DNA from: Bacteroidales bacterium
GTDB taxonomy: Bacteria; Bacteroidota; Bacteroidia; Bacteroidales; UBA932
Direction: 5' to 3'
Length of the DNA stretch: 64,000 nucleotides
NCBI GenBank assembly: GCA_016282145.1
Contig: JAEEJZ010000060.1
Location: forward strand, 1-64,000
How positions within the stretch are numbered: the first letter of the stretch is position 1; each line of letters opens with the position of its first letter. Position numbers and translations under genes: made by a program. Shown piece after piece: positions 19,452-28,355 of this stretch. Under the pieces are notes generated by a model that worked only from the letters and a program-made list of their open reading frames with translations, was not told where the DNA came from and did not search any database.

Positions 19452-20714
19452 ATGAAACGGCTTCTTTTGATTTTCATCTTTGCCGCCCTGTGCGGAGCCT
19501 GCAAGGAAACCCTGCCTGATTTTCCCGAAGTGGGAGAACCTTATGCCGTGACGAGCGGCCCGCACGACCATTTCCTGGCCAATTATTTCGGGCTCAATGC
19601 CTGGAGTCCGGACGGGCGCTACCTGGCCGTCCTGGAGACGGATGTCAACGGCCGTCTGGCCGTAGAAGGCGAAGAGGCCACCATCGCCCTGGTAGACCTC
19701 AAGGACGGGAACAAACTCATTCCCATCGCAAAGACCCCCTGCTGGAACTTCCAGGAAGCCACGATGTTCCACTGGCTGCCCTGGGAAGACGGGGCCTGCA
19801 TCTACAATGACTGCCGATACGGAAAGTTCGTTTCTGTCATCTATAATTGGAAGACCGGTGCGGAACGGGTCATCCCCTATCCCGTCAGTGCAGTCTCCGC
19901 GGACGGCCTGCAGGCCGTTTCGATCAACTATGCCCGCCTGCGTCTCTGCCGGCCCGATTACGGTTATGCCGGAAGCGGACAGGATCCGCTGCGCGAGCAG
20001 GTTTGGCCGGAAAACGACGGACTCTATCTGGTGAACCTGCGCACCGGGGAAGGGCGGCTGATCCTTTCAATCAAGGACGCGCAGCCCCTGATGCCCGCCA
20101 TCAACGGGCCTGACGGATTCGCCTACTTCTGCCACACCGTCTTCAGCAAGAACGCCAAGAAAATCTTTTTCCTGGCCCGGACCGTGGAAGACCTGGACAA
20201 GCAGGTTGCACAGTTCGGCATCGTCAGGGTCTGGGATACGGCTTCGTTCACCATCGATACGGATGGCGGCAATCTGCGGCGCTGCTTCCCCGATGGCTGG
20301 AGAGGCTCCCACTTCAACTGGCTGGACGACGAGACCCTGACCGTGACGGCTCGATGGGATGGCGGAGGATGCTGGTCCCATACGGTATTCAAAGTAGGTG
20401 ACGAGGCCAATGTCCGCCACCTGGCACCCGGCATCATGGACTGGGACGGGCACTGCATCTTCTCCCCCGACGGGAAATTCATCTCCTCCGAGGGCTACTG
20501 GAACAAGGATGGCTACCGCAGTTGGGTGCTGCTGCGCCTGGAAGACGAGGCCCTCATCTCCCTGGGACGCTTTTACGTTCCGGACGATTACAAGGAACAA
20601 TATTCCCGCTGCGACCTGCACGCCCGCTGGCGTCCCGACGGCAGCCAACTGGCTTTCAATTCCGTGCATGAGGGCAGCCGACAGGTCTATCTGCGGGATG
20701 TAAAATGGAAATGA
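19452..20714 (+). CDS. Lipoprotein, TolB/oligogalacturonate-lyase-like beta-propeller of unknown activity
   Basis: Lipobox LCGACKE; repeated 'SPDGR/SPDGK' blades; C-terminal 'RCDLHARWRPDGSQLAFNSVHEGSRQVYL'. Confidence 0.7.
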   Translation: MKRLLLIFIFAALCGACKETLPDFPEVGEPYAVTSGPHDHFLANYFGLNAWSPDGRYLAVLETDVNGRLAVEGEEATIALVDLKDGNKLIPIAKTPCWNFQEATMFHWLPWEDGACIYNDCRYGKFVSVIYNWKTGAERVIPYPVSAVSADGLQAVSINYARLRLCRPDYGYAGSGQDPLREQVWPENDGLYLVNLRTGEGRLILSIKDAQPLMPAINGPDGFAYFCHTVFSKNAKKIFFLARTVEDLDKQVAQFGIVRVWDTASFTIDTDGGNLRRCFPDGWRGSHFNWLDDETLTVTARWDGGGCWSHTVFKVGDEANVRHLAPGIMDWDGHCIFSPDGKFISSEGYWNKDGYRSWVLLRLEDEALISLGRFYVPDDYKEQYSRCDLHARWRPDGSQLAFNSVHEGSRQVYLRDVKWK

Positions 20715-22501
20715 GAAAACGACTGACCCTAATTGCACTGCTGCTGGGGACCCTGCTTCCCGCACAGGCTTTCACGCTGACGGAAGGAAGGGAATGCCTT
20801 TCTCTCGGCGGTCCCTGGCATTATATCGTCGATCCGATGGATACCGGCATCTACAAATATCAGATGCAGCTCCAGAAGCCTACGAAGCGTTATTTTGCCG
20901 ACCGCCACTTCTATCAGGACAAGACCCGGCTCATCGAATACGATTTTGACAAGGCGCCGACGCTCCAGGTGCCCGGCGACTGGAACAGCCAGTCCGAGAG
21001 GCTCTATTTCTACGAAGGCAGCCTGTGGTACCGCCGGACAATCGACTTCCGGCCTGTGCCGGGAAAGCGCTGTTTCCTCTACTTCGGGGCCGTCAACTAC
21101 AAGTGCATGGTAGGGCTGAACAACACCATCCTGGGCACGCATAAGGGCGGATTTACGCCTTTCTGGTTTGAGGTGACCGATGTCCTGAAGGAAGGCGAAA
21201 ACAGTCTGATTCTCTGGGTGAACAATACCCGCGGGACAGATGAAGTGCCCACGCTCAACTTTGACTGGTGGAACTACGGCGGCATTACACGCGAGCCGTT
21301 GCTGGTCAGCGTCCCCCAGACCTTTATCCGCGACTATCGCGTGCGCTTCGACGGATCCGAAATCGCCGTTTCCGTCTTTCTTGACGGCGGCAGCGGAAGC
21401 GTTACGCTGGAAATTCCCGAACTGGGGCTCAGGAAGAAAGCCTGCGGCGGAAAAGACGGCGTGGCTGAATTCCGTTTCAAGGCTTCCCCGGAGCGCTGGT
21501 CTCCGGAGCATCCGAGGCTGTACGACATTCATCTCCGCTGCGGCGATGATGCGCTCAAAGACCGCATCGGCTTCCGGACTGTGCGGGCGGAGGGTGAGCA
21601 GATTCTGCTCAACGACAAGCCCGTATTCCTTCGGGGTGTCGCCGTGCACGATGAGACCGTCAGCCCTAATCCCGGCCGCTGTCGCAACGAAGAGGAAGTA
21701 CGTGCCCTGCTGGAGCTGGCGAAGGACCTGGGCTGCAACTTCCTCCGACTGGCACACTATCCGCACAGCGAGCAGATGGTACGCCTGGCCGAAGAGATGG
21801 GCTTCCTGCTTTGGGAGGAAATCCCCTGCTACTGGAATATCAACTGGGCTTCAGAGGAGACCTATGCCAATGCCGAGAACCAGCTTGTGGAGATGATTAC
21901 GCGTGATTACAACCGCGCCGCCACCATCATCTGGTCCGTCGCCAACGAAACGCCGCTTACTTCCGAGCGGATGTCCTTCCTGAGCAAACTCATCGACAAG
22001 ACCAGGGAGATGGATCCCACGCGGCTGGTGAGCGCCGCCATCCAGAAGGAAAAACCGGACCTCTACCATCCGGTCATCGCGGATGAACTCGCCAAGCTGA
22101 CCGACCTCGTCAGTTTCAACCAGTATATCGGCTGGTACGACGGAAAACCCGCCGACTGCGACTCTGTCCGATGGACCGTTCCCTCCGGGAAACCCGTCGT
22201 CATCAGCGAATTCGGCGGCGGTGCGCTCTATGGGAATCACGGCAGCGAAGCGGAACTGTTCACGGAAGAATACCTCGCTGAGGTGTACCGCAAGCAATTG
22301 CCGATGATTATGGGGATCCCGGGAATCAGCGGGATGAGTCCCTGGTGCCTGAAAGATTTCCGCTCCCCAAAGCGGCCGCTGACCGGCATCCAGGACGACT
22401 TCAACCGCAAAGGGCTGGTCGACGAGCAGGGACGCCGCAAGATGGCGTTCTTCGTGATGCAGGATTTCTACCGCGCCAAAGCGGCAGGCCTTTCTCAATA
22501 A
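20711..22501 (+). CDS. GH2 family glycosidase, candidate beta-glucuronidase
   Basis: Sugar-binding/Ig/TIM organisation; FLRGVAVHDE, SVANETP (acid/base), VISEFGGG (nucleophile), C-terminal NRKG. ATG at 20705 or 20711 overlaps the previous stop. Confidence 0.88.
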   Translation: MRKRLTLIALLLGTLLPAQAFTLTEGRECLSLGGPWHYIVDPMDTGIYKYQMQLQKPTKRYFADRHFYQDKTRLIEYDFDKAPTLQVPGDWNSQSERLYFYEGSLWYRRTIDFRPVPGKRCFLYFGAVNYKCMVGLNNTILGTHKGGFTPFWFEVTDVLKEGENSLILWVNNTRGTDEVPTLNFDWWNYGGITREPLLVSVPQTFIRDYRVRFDGSEIAVSVFLDGGSGSVTLEIPELGLRKKACGGKDGVAEFRFKASPERWSPEHPRLYDIHLRCGDDALKDRIGFRTVRAEGEQILLNDKPVFLRGVAVHDETVSPNPGRCRNEEEVRALLELAKDLGCNFLRLAHYPHSEQMVRLAEEMGFLLWEEIPCYWNINWASEETYANAENQLVEMITRDYNRAATIIWSVANETPLTSERMSFLSKLIDKTREMDPTRLVSAAIQKEKPDLYHPVIADELAKLTDLVSFNQYIGWYDGKPADCDSVRWTVPSGKPVVISEFGGGALYGNHGSEAELFTEEYLAEVYRKQLPMIMGIPGISGMSPWCLKDFRSPKRPLTGIQDDFNRKGLVDEQGRRKMAFFVMQDFYRAKAAGLSQ

Positions 22502-24822
22502 GAAAGTCTGAAAAGTACGGGATAGTGGTCCGAGATGAACTTCACCTCGGGATCATAGACCTTGGTGTCCACCAGATAGGCTTCGGGCTTACCCGCCGTG
22601 TAAAAGATATAGTCGATCAGGGCTGCTGACTTGGACTTCCCAAAGGAATGGAAGGTCTTCAGGCTGGTCGATTCCGTTTCCGGACAGGTCGTACGGGCAT
22701 CATTGAAAATACCCAGGAGCGTCTGGATGGAGGATTCCTCCACGACGTTGTTCAAGTCCCCGACCAGGAAGACCGGAGTAGTGGACGTCCTGAAATCTTG
22801 GCGCCGGATTCCCGTAAGTTTCTCCATCTGCGTGAGCAGGATTTCCACTTCCTCATCCGGAAGTTTGGGATTTTCCTTTACCGACCAACTTATATGGGCC
22901 GAAAAGAACCATAACTTCTTGCCGGGACAGGCCTTTTCTTCCAGATGCGCCCAGGAGACGACAATCGGGCTGTGCTGTCCAAGATGAGTGGAGGCGGTCT
23001 GGGCAGGATCGTCGCTCAGATAGAAGCATCCGTGTCCCAGTTCGCGGAAACGGGCCTTGCGGTACATCAGTCCGACAGCCTCGTCGGAGCTGCGGACCAT
23101 CGGGGCATCCCCGCTGTAACGTCCGGGACAGTAGATGGCCCAGTCTTTGCCGAAATCCTCCACCAGGTCCTTGAATTGGGTCCGGCGCACTTCCTGCAGG
23201 CCCACCAAATCCAGATCGTTCCGGGCATAGAAAGCCTTGACGGCACTTCTGCGTACGGGCCAGGGCTGACCGCCGAATTTGTAATCATAGTCCGGCCGGT
23301 TGTCGTCCAGGAAACGGACATTGAAGGTAGCGACAAGCAGTTTCTCAGCGGGACGGATTACCGTCCTGCCGCGGCGGATGGCATAAGGGTTACCGTTGAT
23401 GAAGAGCGTGTAAGGCTTGTTGCTCTTGACGCGTACGACGCCCTTGTCATAGAGAATATCCGTTTTTATGGCACCGAAAGTGAGTTTCCGGATGCCGTGC
23501 CGGCAGCTCTGATGCAGATTCCAGCGGACCGTGGCCGAGGCGGCATCCACCTCGTAGAAGCCGAGCACGTTTTCGATGAAGAGGGAGATGGGGCCCAGGG
23601 CCGACCAGCCGCAGAAATCGCCCTTCACGGCCTTGACCGCACTGCCGCTGCCGGTTTTCTTGCTGGAGGGTTCGGGACGGCTGGGATTGTAGCACTCCCA
23701 GATGGTATGCGGCTCATACTCCGCATAGGTCCGCCACATATGTTCCAGGATGGCCTCGGAAGTCGTGTTCGCCTCCTCGAAGAAGCCGTATTTTTCCAGC
23801 GCCTTGATGCCCATATAGGCGGTGGGCAGCCAGAGGGAGCCCCGCCAGTAATTGCCGTCGGGATCGAACTGCTCGTCGTCCCGGGCCACGGAAGTCCAGG
23901 GAACGGCGCCGCCGAGTTTGTCGTCCTTCAGGGCGAAATCGACCATGGCCTTCGCCTGTGCCTGGGAAGGGATTTCCGCCAGCATCGGCCAGAAGGAAGC
24001 CGGAGTGAGGATGTGCGTTTTGGACAGGTCGTCTTCGCGGATATCGTAATAGCAACCGTCCTCCGCATCCCAGTAATATTGGTTCACCTTGGCCTTCAGG
24101 TCCTCGTATCTGGCCCTGAACTCCTCTTCGGTAGCGCTGTCGCCGGCAACGCGCGCCAGCCTGGCGATGTACAGTGCGGACAGGGCCTGCTGGGAGATGG
24201 CATCGATCCAGAACATCGGCATGCCGCGCATGCGGGGCGTATTGTCCATTCCGCTCTGCCAGCGGTTCCAGTTGTAGCCTGTCCCCTTGTATTTGATGCG
24301 CACGCCGTCCCGGCTGATGGGGAAGGAGAACTGCGTATCGTGGTCTATCGTATTGAAGAAATCGAAATGTTTCTGCAGGAAGCGCTTTTCACAGAGCAGC
24401 TTGCGGATATGCGCCGTGTCGTCCGTAAACTTGAAATAATCGCTTTCCACCCAGGCGAAGAAGGGCGGGTTGTCCGGATGTTGGACGCTGATGGGAGAGC
24501 CGGCGTTCTCGTGGAGGGTGTAGTAGAAATTGTCCAGCGTCTGGATGCCGGGGAATTCCTTCGGGGCATATTTGCAGAACATCACCATGAATTCCGAATC
24601 CCAGATCCAGATGGCGTCGTCACGGAAACCCTCGTCCATATAGCGGGGCTGCACGAGTCCCGGCTGGTATTTGATATGGGCACGCGCCTGTTCCCAGGCG
24701 GTCCAGTACAGGTCTACATATTCAGGCTTCGCGTCAAAAACCGGCACAGGAATGTTCCGGGAGCCCGCATTCAGTGCCAGGCAGCCCAGAAAGGCGCTGA
24801 GGGCAAGGAAGATTTTTCTCAT
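22495..24822 (-). CDS. Secreted (alpha/alpha)6 glycosidase (GH63/MGH1-like) fused to a C-terminal EEP phosphoesterase domain
   Basis: N-terminal 'DDAIWIWDSEFMVMFCKYAP..' and 'YWRGSLWLPTAYMGIKALEKYG'; C-terminal 'LLVATFNVRF', 'GLQEVR', 'AHISWS', 'VGDLNNVV', 'SDHYPVL'. Confidence 0.85.
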   Translation of the reverse strand: MRKIFLALSAFLGCLALNAGSRNIPVPVFDAKPEYVDLYWTAWEQARAHIKYQPGLVQPRYMDEGFRDDAIWIWDSEFMVMFCKYAPKEFPGIQTLDNFYYTLHENAGSPISVQHPDNPPFFAWVESDYFKFTDDTAHIRKLLCEKRFLQKHFDFFNTIDHDTQFSFPISRDGVRIKYKGTGYNWNRWQSGMDNTPRMRGMPMFWIDAISQQALSALYIARLARVAGDSATEEEFRARYEDLKAKVNQYYWDAEDGCYYDIREDDLSKTHILTPASFWPMLAEIPSQAQAKAMVDFALKDDKLGGAVPWTSVARDDEQFDPDGNYWRGSLWLPTAYMGIKALEKYGFFEEANTTSEAILEHMWRTYAEYEPHTIWECYNPSRPEPSSKKTGSGSAVKAVKGDFCGWSALGPISLFIENVLGFYEVDAASATVRWNLHQSCRHGIRKLTFGAIKTDILYDKGVVRVKSNKPYTLFINGNPYAIRRGRTVIRPAEKLLVATFNVRFLDDNRPDYDYKFGGQPWPVRRSAVKAFYARNDLDLVGLQEVRRTQFKDLVEDFGKDWAIYCPGRYSGDAPMVRSSDEAVGLMYRKARFRELGHGCFYLSDDPAQTASTHLGQHSPIVVSWAHLEEKACPGKKLWFFSAHISWSVKENPKLPDEEVEILLTQMEKLTGIRRQDFRTSTTPVFLVGDLNNVVEESSIQTLLGIFNDARTTCPETESTSLKTFHSFGKSKSAALIDYIFYTAGKPEAYLVDTKVYDPEVKFISDHYPVLFRLSY

Positions 24823-24903
24823 GACTTACAATTATAATCAATTTTGTTCGGGAAACTGTCAAACTATCCCGGAATTGATTGTCGTTATTCCGTAAAAAAA
24901 TCC

Positions 24904-24911
24904 TATTTTTG
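24904..24911 (+). promoter_or_regulatory. -7 element TATTTTTG for the NupG-like transporter
   Basis: TAnnTTTG match, TTG about 22 nt upstream, 29 nt before ATG 24941. Confidence 0.5.
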
Positions 24912-24940
24912 TGAATACGAAAAACTAATCTACCTCTACC

Positions 24941-26212
24941 ATGAACAAATCCAATATCGGCTTCCGCCTTATCGTGATGAATTTCCTGGAGTTCGCCGCC
25001 TGGGGCGCCTACCTTACCTCCATGGGCAGTTTCCTCGCAAGCGCCGGCTTCGGACCGCAGATCTGGCTTTTCTTTGCTACGCAGGGTTTCGTTTCGATTT
25101 TCATGCCCGCGCTGATGGGCATCATCGCCGATAAATGGATTCCCGCGCAGAAGGTGCTTTCGCTTTGCCAGGGCCTTGCCGGTATGGCGATGCTGGCTGC
25201 CGGCTGGTATGCGATGAACGCCGGCGCAGGCATCCAGTTCGGAATGTTCTATGCCCTCTATACGCTCAGCGTCGCTTTTTATATGCCCACGATCGCCATC
25301 TCCAACGCTGTGGCATACAATGCATTGGAGAAGGCCGGGAAGGATCCGGTCAAGGCGTTCCCGCCCATCCGCGTATTCGGGACGGTGGGATTCATCGCCA
25401 CGATGCTCTTCGTGAATTTCATGCGCGGTGCCGACGGCGTGCAGTTCCAGCATACCTACAACCAGTTCTTCGTATCGGGCATCCTCAGCCTCGTCCTCGC
25501 CGCCTATGCGCTGACCCTGCCCGACTGCCCCTGCAAGCCGAAGAGCGAAGGCAGCCAGTCCTTTGCCGAAGCGACCGGCCTCAGCGCTTTCCGCCTGTTC
25601 AAGGACAGACAGTTCGCCATTTTCTTTATTTTCTCGATGTTGCTGGGCGCATCCCTGCAGATTACCAACGGCTACGCCAACACCTTCATTACCTCTTTCA
25701 AGGAGAATCCTGCCTTCTCGAGCGCCTGGGGCGCCCACAATGCCAATGCGCTGATTTCCCTGAGCCAGGTATCCGAAACGCTCTGCATCCTGCTGATTCC
25801 TTTCTTTATGAAGAAATTCGGCATCAAGAAAGTGATGCTCATCGCCATGTTCGCCTGGGTATTCCGCTTCGGCTTCTTCGGCGCGGGCAATCCCGGCAGC
25901 GGCGTGTGGATGTTCGTGCTGAGCTGCCTCGTTTACGGCGTGGCCTTCGACTTCTTCAACATCTCCGGCTCACTCTTCGTCAACGAGAATACGGACAAGG
26001 ACATCCGTTCCTCTGCACAGGGACTCTTTATGCTGATGACGAACGGACTCGGCGCCTCGATCGGCACCTGGGCCGCCGGCAAGGTGGTGAACTACTATGT
26101 CTATAACGCTGCGACACCGTCATGGAGTACCGCGTGGTATATCTTTGCGGCTTACTCGCTGCTCGTCGGCGTACTTTTCTCCATCCTCTTCAAAGATCCG
26201 CAGAAAGCCTAG
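24941..26212 (+). CDS. NupG/XapB-like MFS nucleoside:H+ symporter family permease
   Basis: FLEFAAWGAYLTSMGSFL..., 'MPALMGIIADKWIPAQKVL', 12-TM hydrophobicity pattern. Confidence 0.82.
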   Translation: MNKSNIGFRLIVMNFLEFAAWGAYLTSMGSFLASAGFGPQIWLFFATQGFVSIFMPALMGIIADKWIPAQKVLSLCQGLAGMAMLAAGWYAMNAGAGIQFGMFYALYTLSVAFYMPTIAISNAVAYNALEKAGKDPVKAFPPIRVFGTVGFIATMLFVNFMRGADGVQFQHTYNQFFVSGILSLVLAAYALTLPDCPCKPKSEGSQSFAEATGLSAFRLFKDRQFAIFFIFSMLLGASLQITNGYANTFITSFKENPAFSSAWGAHNANALISLSQVSETLCILLIPFFMKKFGIKKVMLIAMFAWVFRFGFFGAGNPGSGVWMFVLSCLVYGVAFDFFNISGSLFVNENTDKDIRSSAQGLFMLMTNGLGASIGTWAAGKVVNYYVYNAATPSWSTAWYIFAAYSLLVGVLFSILFKDPQKA

Positions 26213-26262
26213 TTGCTTCGAGCGATAAGTGGTTGCAGGATATTTTTGTGATGCAGCTCCGG

Positions 26263-27555
26263 TTATTTGCGGCGGGAGCGGCGGCGGTGTGAAGACTTCC
26301 TGCGCGAGGCGACGAGCGCCGCGAGCGCGGCGATGGCCGAAATGGCGATGATGATGAAGGTCCAGTCGGAGGCATTGTCGCCCTTGACCCGCGACCACAT
26401 CGCCAGCAGTTTGTCCGTATCGGCACCCCAGTCGTGCTCCAGCGCACAGCGCTCGATGACGGCGCGGTCCGGATAGAGCGCGGGATTCACCCGCACGCTA
26501 TCCATTCCGGGGAAGAAATAACTGAGGTCCACCGGATCATAGGACTCGTCAATCTGGGATTCCAGCACCTCAATGGCTCCGTTGGCAGAGACATAGCCGG
26601 TCTCCTCCATATTGCGGATGGCGATGTCCGGACGGCACATAAAGTCGATGAACCAGGTCGCCGCCTTGGTATTGCGGGCATATTTGGGAATCACCCAGCC
26701 GTCGAACCATACGGTACTCCCCTCTTCCGGGACGATGTAATCCAGGTTGACGCCCACCTCGGCCGCCTCTTCGATGGCCCATACCGCATCACCGCTCCAG
26801 TTCAGGGACACCACGCCGCGGCCCTTGGTCATCTGTTCCTTGCCGAAATCGGCCTCCCAGCCCAGGACGCCCTCTTTGACCTCACGAAGATAGTTCTCCA
26901 CATCGGCGATGGACGCATCGGAAGAATCGTACATCAGGTCCTGAAGGGTAATCGTCCCCTCCTGCAGCTCCTTCTGCCTCAGATAGATAAGCACAGGGCC
27001 ATAGACATCGCGCGGAGCGTCTTTGATCAGCACGCGTCCGGCATACTTGGGATTGCGGATAACATCCCAGGTTGAAGCATCTTCCACACTGACCTCATCC
27101 GTGTTGTAGATGATACCGGTCGTTCCCCACATATAGGCCACGGAATAGTCGTTGGCGTCGATGTCCGGATTGAATTCCCGGAATACACTCTGGATGTAGG
27201 GAGACCTGTTCAGGGAGATGTAATTGATGGAATCCGGAATGGACGCGAAATCCAGGGGCAGGAGCAGCCCGTCATTGAGCATACGCTCGGTGATATAGTC
27301 GGAAGGACAGATCACATCGAAGTCCTCGTGGCCTTTCGCAATCTTGGAGAGCATCGTCTCGTTGACGTCGAAGGTCTGGTAGACGACGTGGATTTCTTCT
27401 CCGGTCTGTTCCTGATACCACTGTTCAAACTCGGGAATCACCGATTCGTCGATGTAGTCGGACCAGTTGTACACTTTGAGGAGTTTCGCGCGGTCGCTGC
27501 CGCAGGATACCGCCAGGACGGCGAAGGCCGCCAGCAGGAAGGACTTGATTTTCAT
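26263..27555 (-). CDS. potD: Spermidine/putrescine ABC transporter substrate-binding lipoprotein with C-terminal TM and basic tail
   Basis: Lipobox LAVSCGS; 'LKVYNWSDYIDESVIPEFEQ' PotD signature; C-terminus WTFIIIAISAIAALAALVASRRKSSHRRRSRRK. Confidence 0.92.
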   Translation of the reverse strand: MKIKSFLLAAFAVLAVSCGSDRAKLLKVYNWSDYIDESVIPEFEQWYQEQTGEEIHVVYQTFDVNETMLSKIAKGHEDFDVICPSDYITERMLNDGLLLPLDFASIPDSINYISLNRSPYIQSVFREFNPDIDANDYSVAYMWGTTGIIYNTDEVSVEDASTWDVIRNPKYAGRVLIKDAPRDVYGPVLIYLRQKELQEGTITLQDLMYDSSDASIADVENYLREVKEGVLGWEADFGKEQMTKGRGVVSLNWSGDAVWAIEEAAEVGVNLDYIVPEEGSTVWFDGWVIPKYARNTKAATWFIDFMCRPDIAIRNMEETGYVSANGAIEVLESQIDESYDPVDLSYFFPGMDSVRVNPALYPDRAVIERCALEHDWGADTDKLLAMWSRVKGDNASDWTFIIIAISAIAALAALVASRRKSSHRRRSRRK

Positions 27556-28355
27556 TCTTTATCGCTATTCTTGGATTGACGTATATTGATGAAGAGCAGG
27601 ACCGCGAGGACCAGCAGGAAGAGGATGGTCATCAGCGGCTTGAGCTCCGGGGTAAGGCCCCCTTTGCGCGCATCGGCGTAAATATAGGTGGAAAGGGTAT
27701 CCAGGCCGATGGTGCCGCGGGTAAAGAAGGTGACGGCAAAATCGTCCAGGCTCATGGTAAAGGACAGGATGAAGCCGGAGATCATTCCGGGGCGCAGGGC
27801 GGGCACCAGCACCTTCCAGAGCGCCTGTGCGGGGGTCGCCCCCAGATCCAGCGCCGCCTCATAGACATTGGGGTTCATCTGGCTCAGTTTGGGCAGCACG
27901 TTCAGCACCACATAGGGCGTGCAGAAGGTGATGTGCGCCAGGATGACCGTCAGGTAACCCTGTGAGATGTGCAGGAATACGAACAGCAGGAAAAGCGACA
28001 CACCGGTGATGATATCCGGATTGATCATCGGGATATTGTTCAGGAAGGTCAGCGTCCGGCGCCTGCGGCCCTTCATATTGAAGATGCCGATGGCCGCAAG
28101 CGTCCCAAGCACCGTCGCGACGGCGGAGGCGGCCAGAGCGATGAGCAGCGTATTCTGCACCGCGGACAGCAGGCCGGAAGAGTTCTGCATCGATCCGGTA
28201 AAGAGGTTCTGGTACAACTGCACGGAGAAGCCGGTCCAGTTGCCCAGGCTCTTCGCTTCCGTGAAGGAGAAGATGGCGATGAAGACGATCGGGGCATAGA
28301 GCACGATCAGCAGCAGCCAGATATAGACTCGCGCAGCAAAGGTCTTAACTTTCAT
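27552..28355 (-). CDS. potC: Spermidine/putrescine ABC transporter permease
   Basis: ABC permease loop 'EAALDLGATPAQALWKVLVPALRPGM'; order in operon. Confidence 0.92.
   Translation of the reverse strand: MKVKTFAARVYIWLLLIVLYAPIVFIAIFSFTEAKSLGNWTGFSVQLYQNLFTGSMQNSSGLLSAVQNTLLIALAASAVATVLGTLAAIGIFNMKGRRRRTLTFLNNIPMINPDIITGVSLFLLFVFLHISQGYLTVILAHITFCTPYVVLNVLPKLSQMNPNVYEAALDLGATPAQALWKVLVPALRPGMISGFILSFTMSLDDFAVTFFTRGTIGLDTLSTYIYADARKGGLTPELKPLMTILFLLVLAVLLFINIRQSKNSDKE

Noticed and set aside
22945-24837. 630-aa + strand ORF
   Set aside because: Antisense to the glycosidase-EEP fusion; no recognisable domain.
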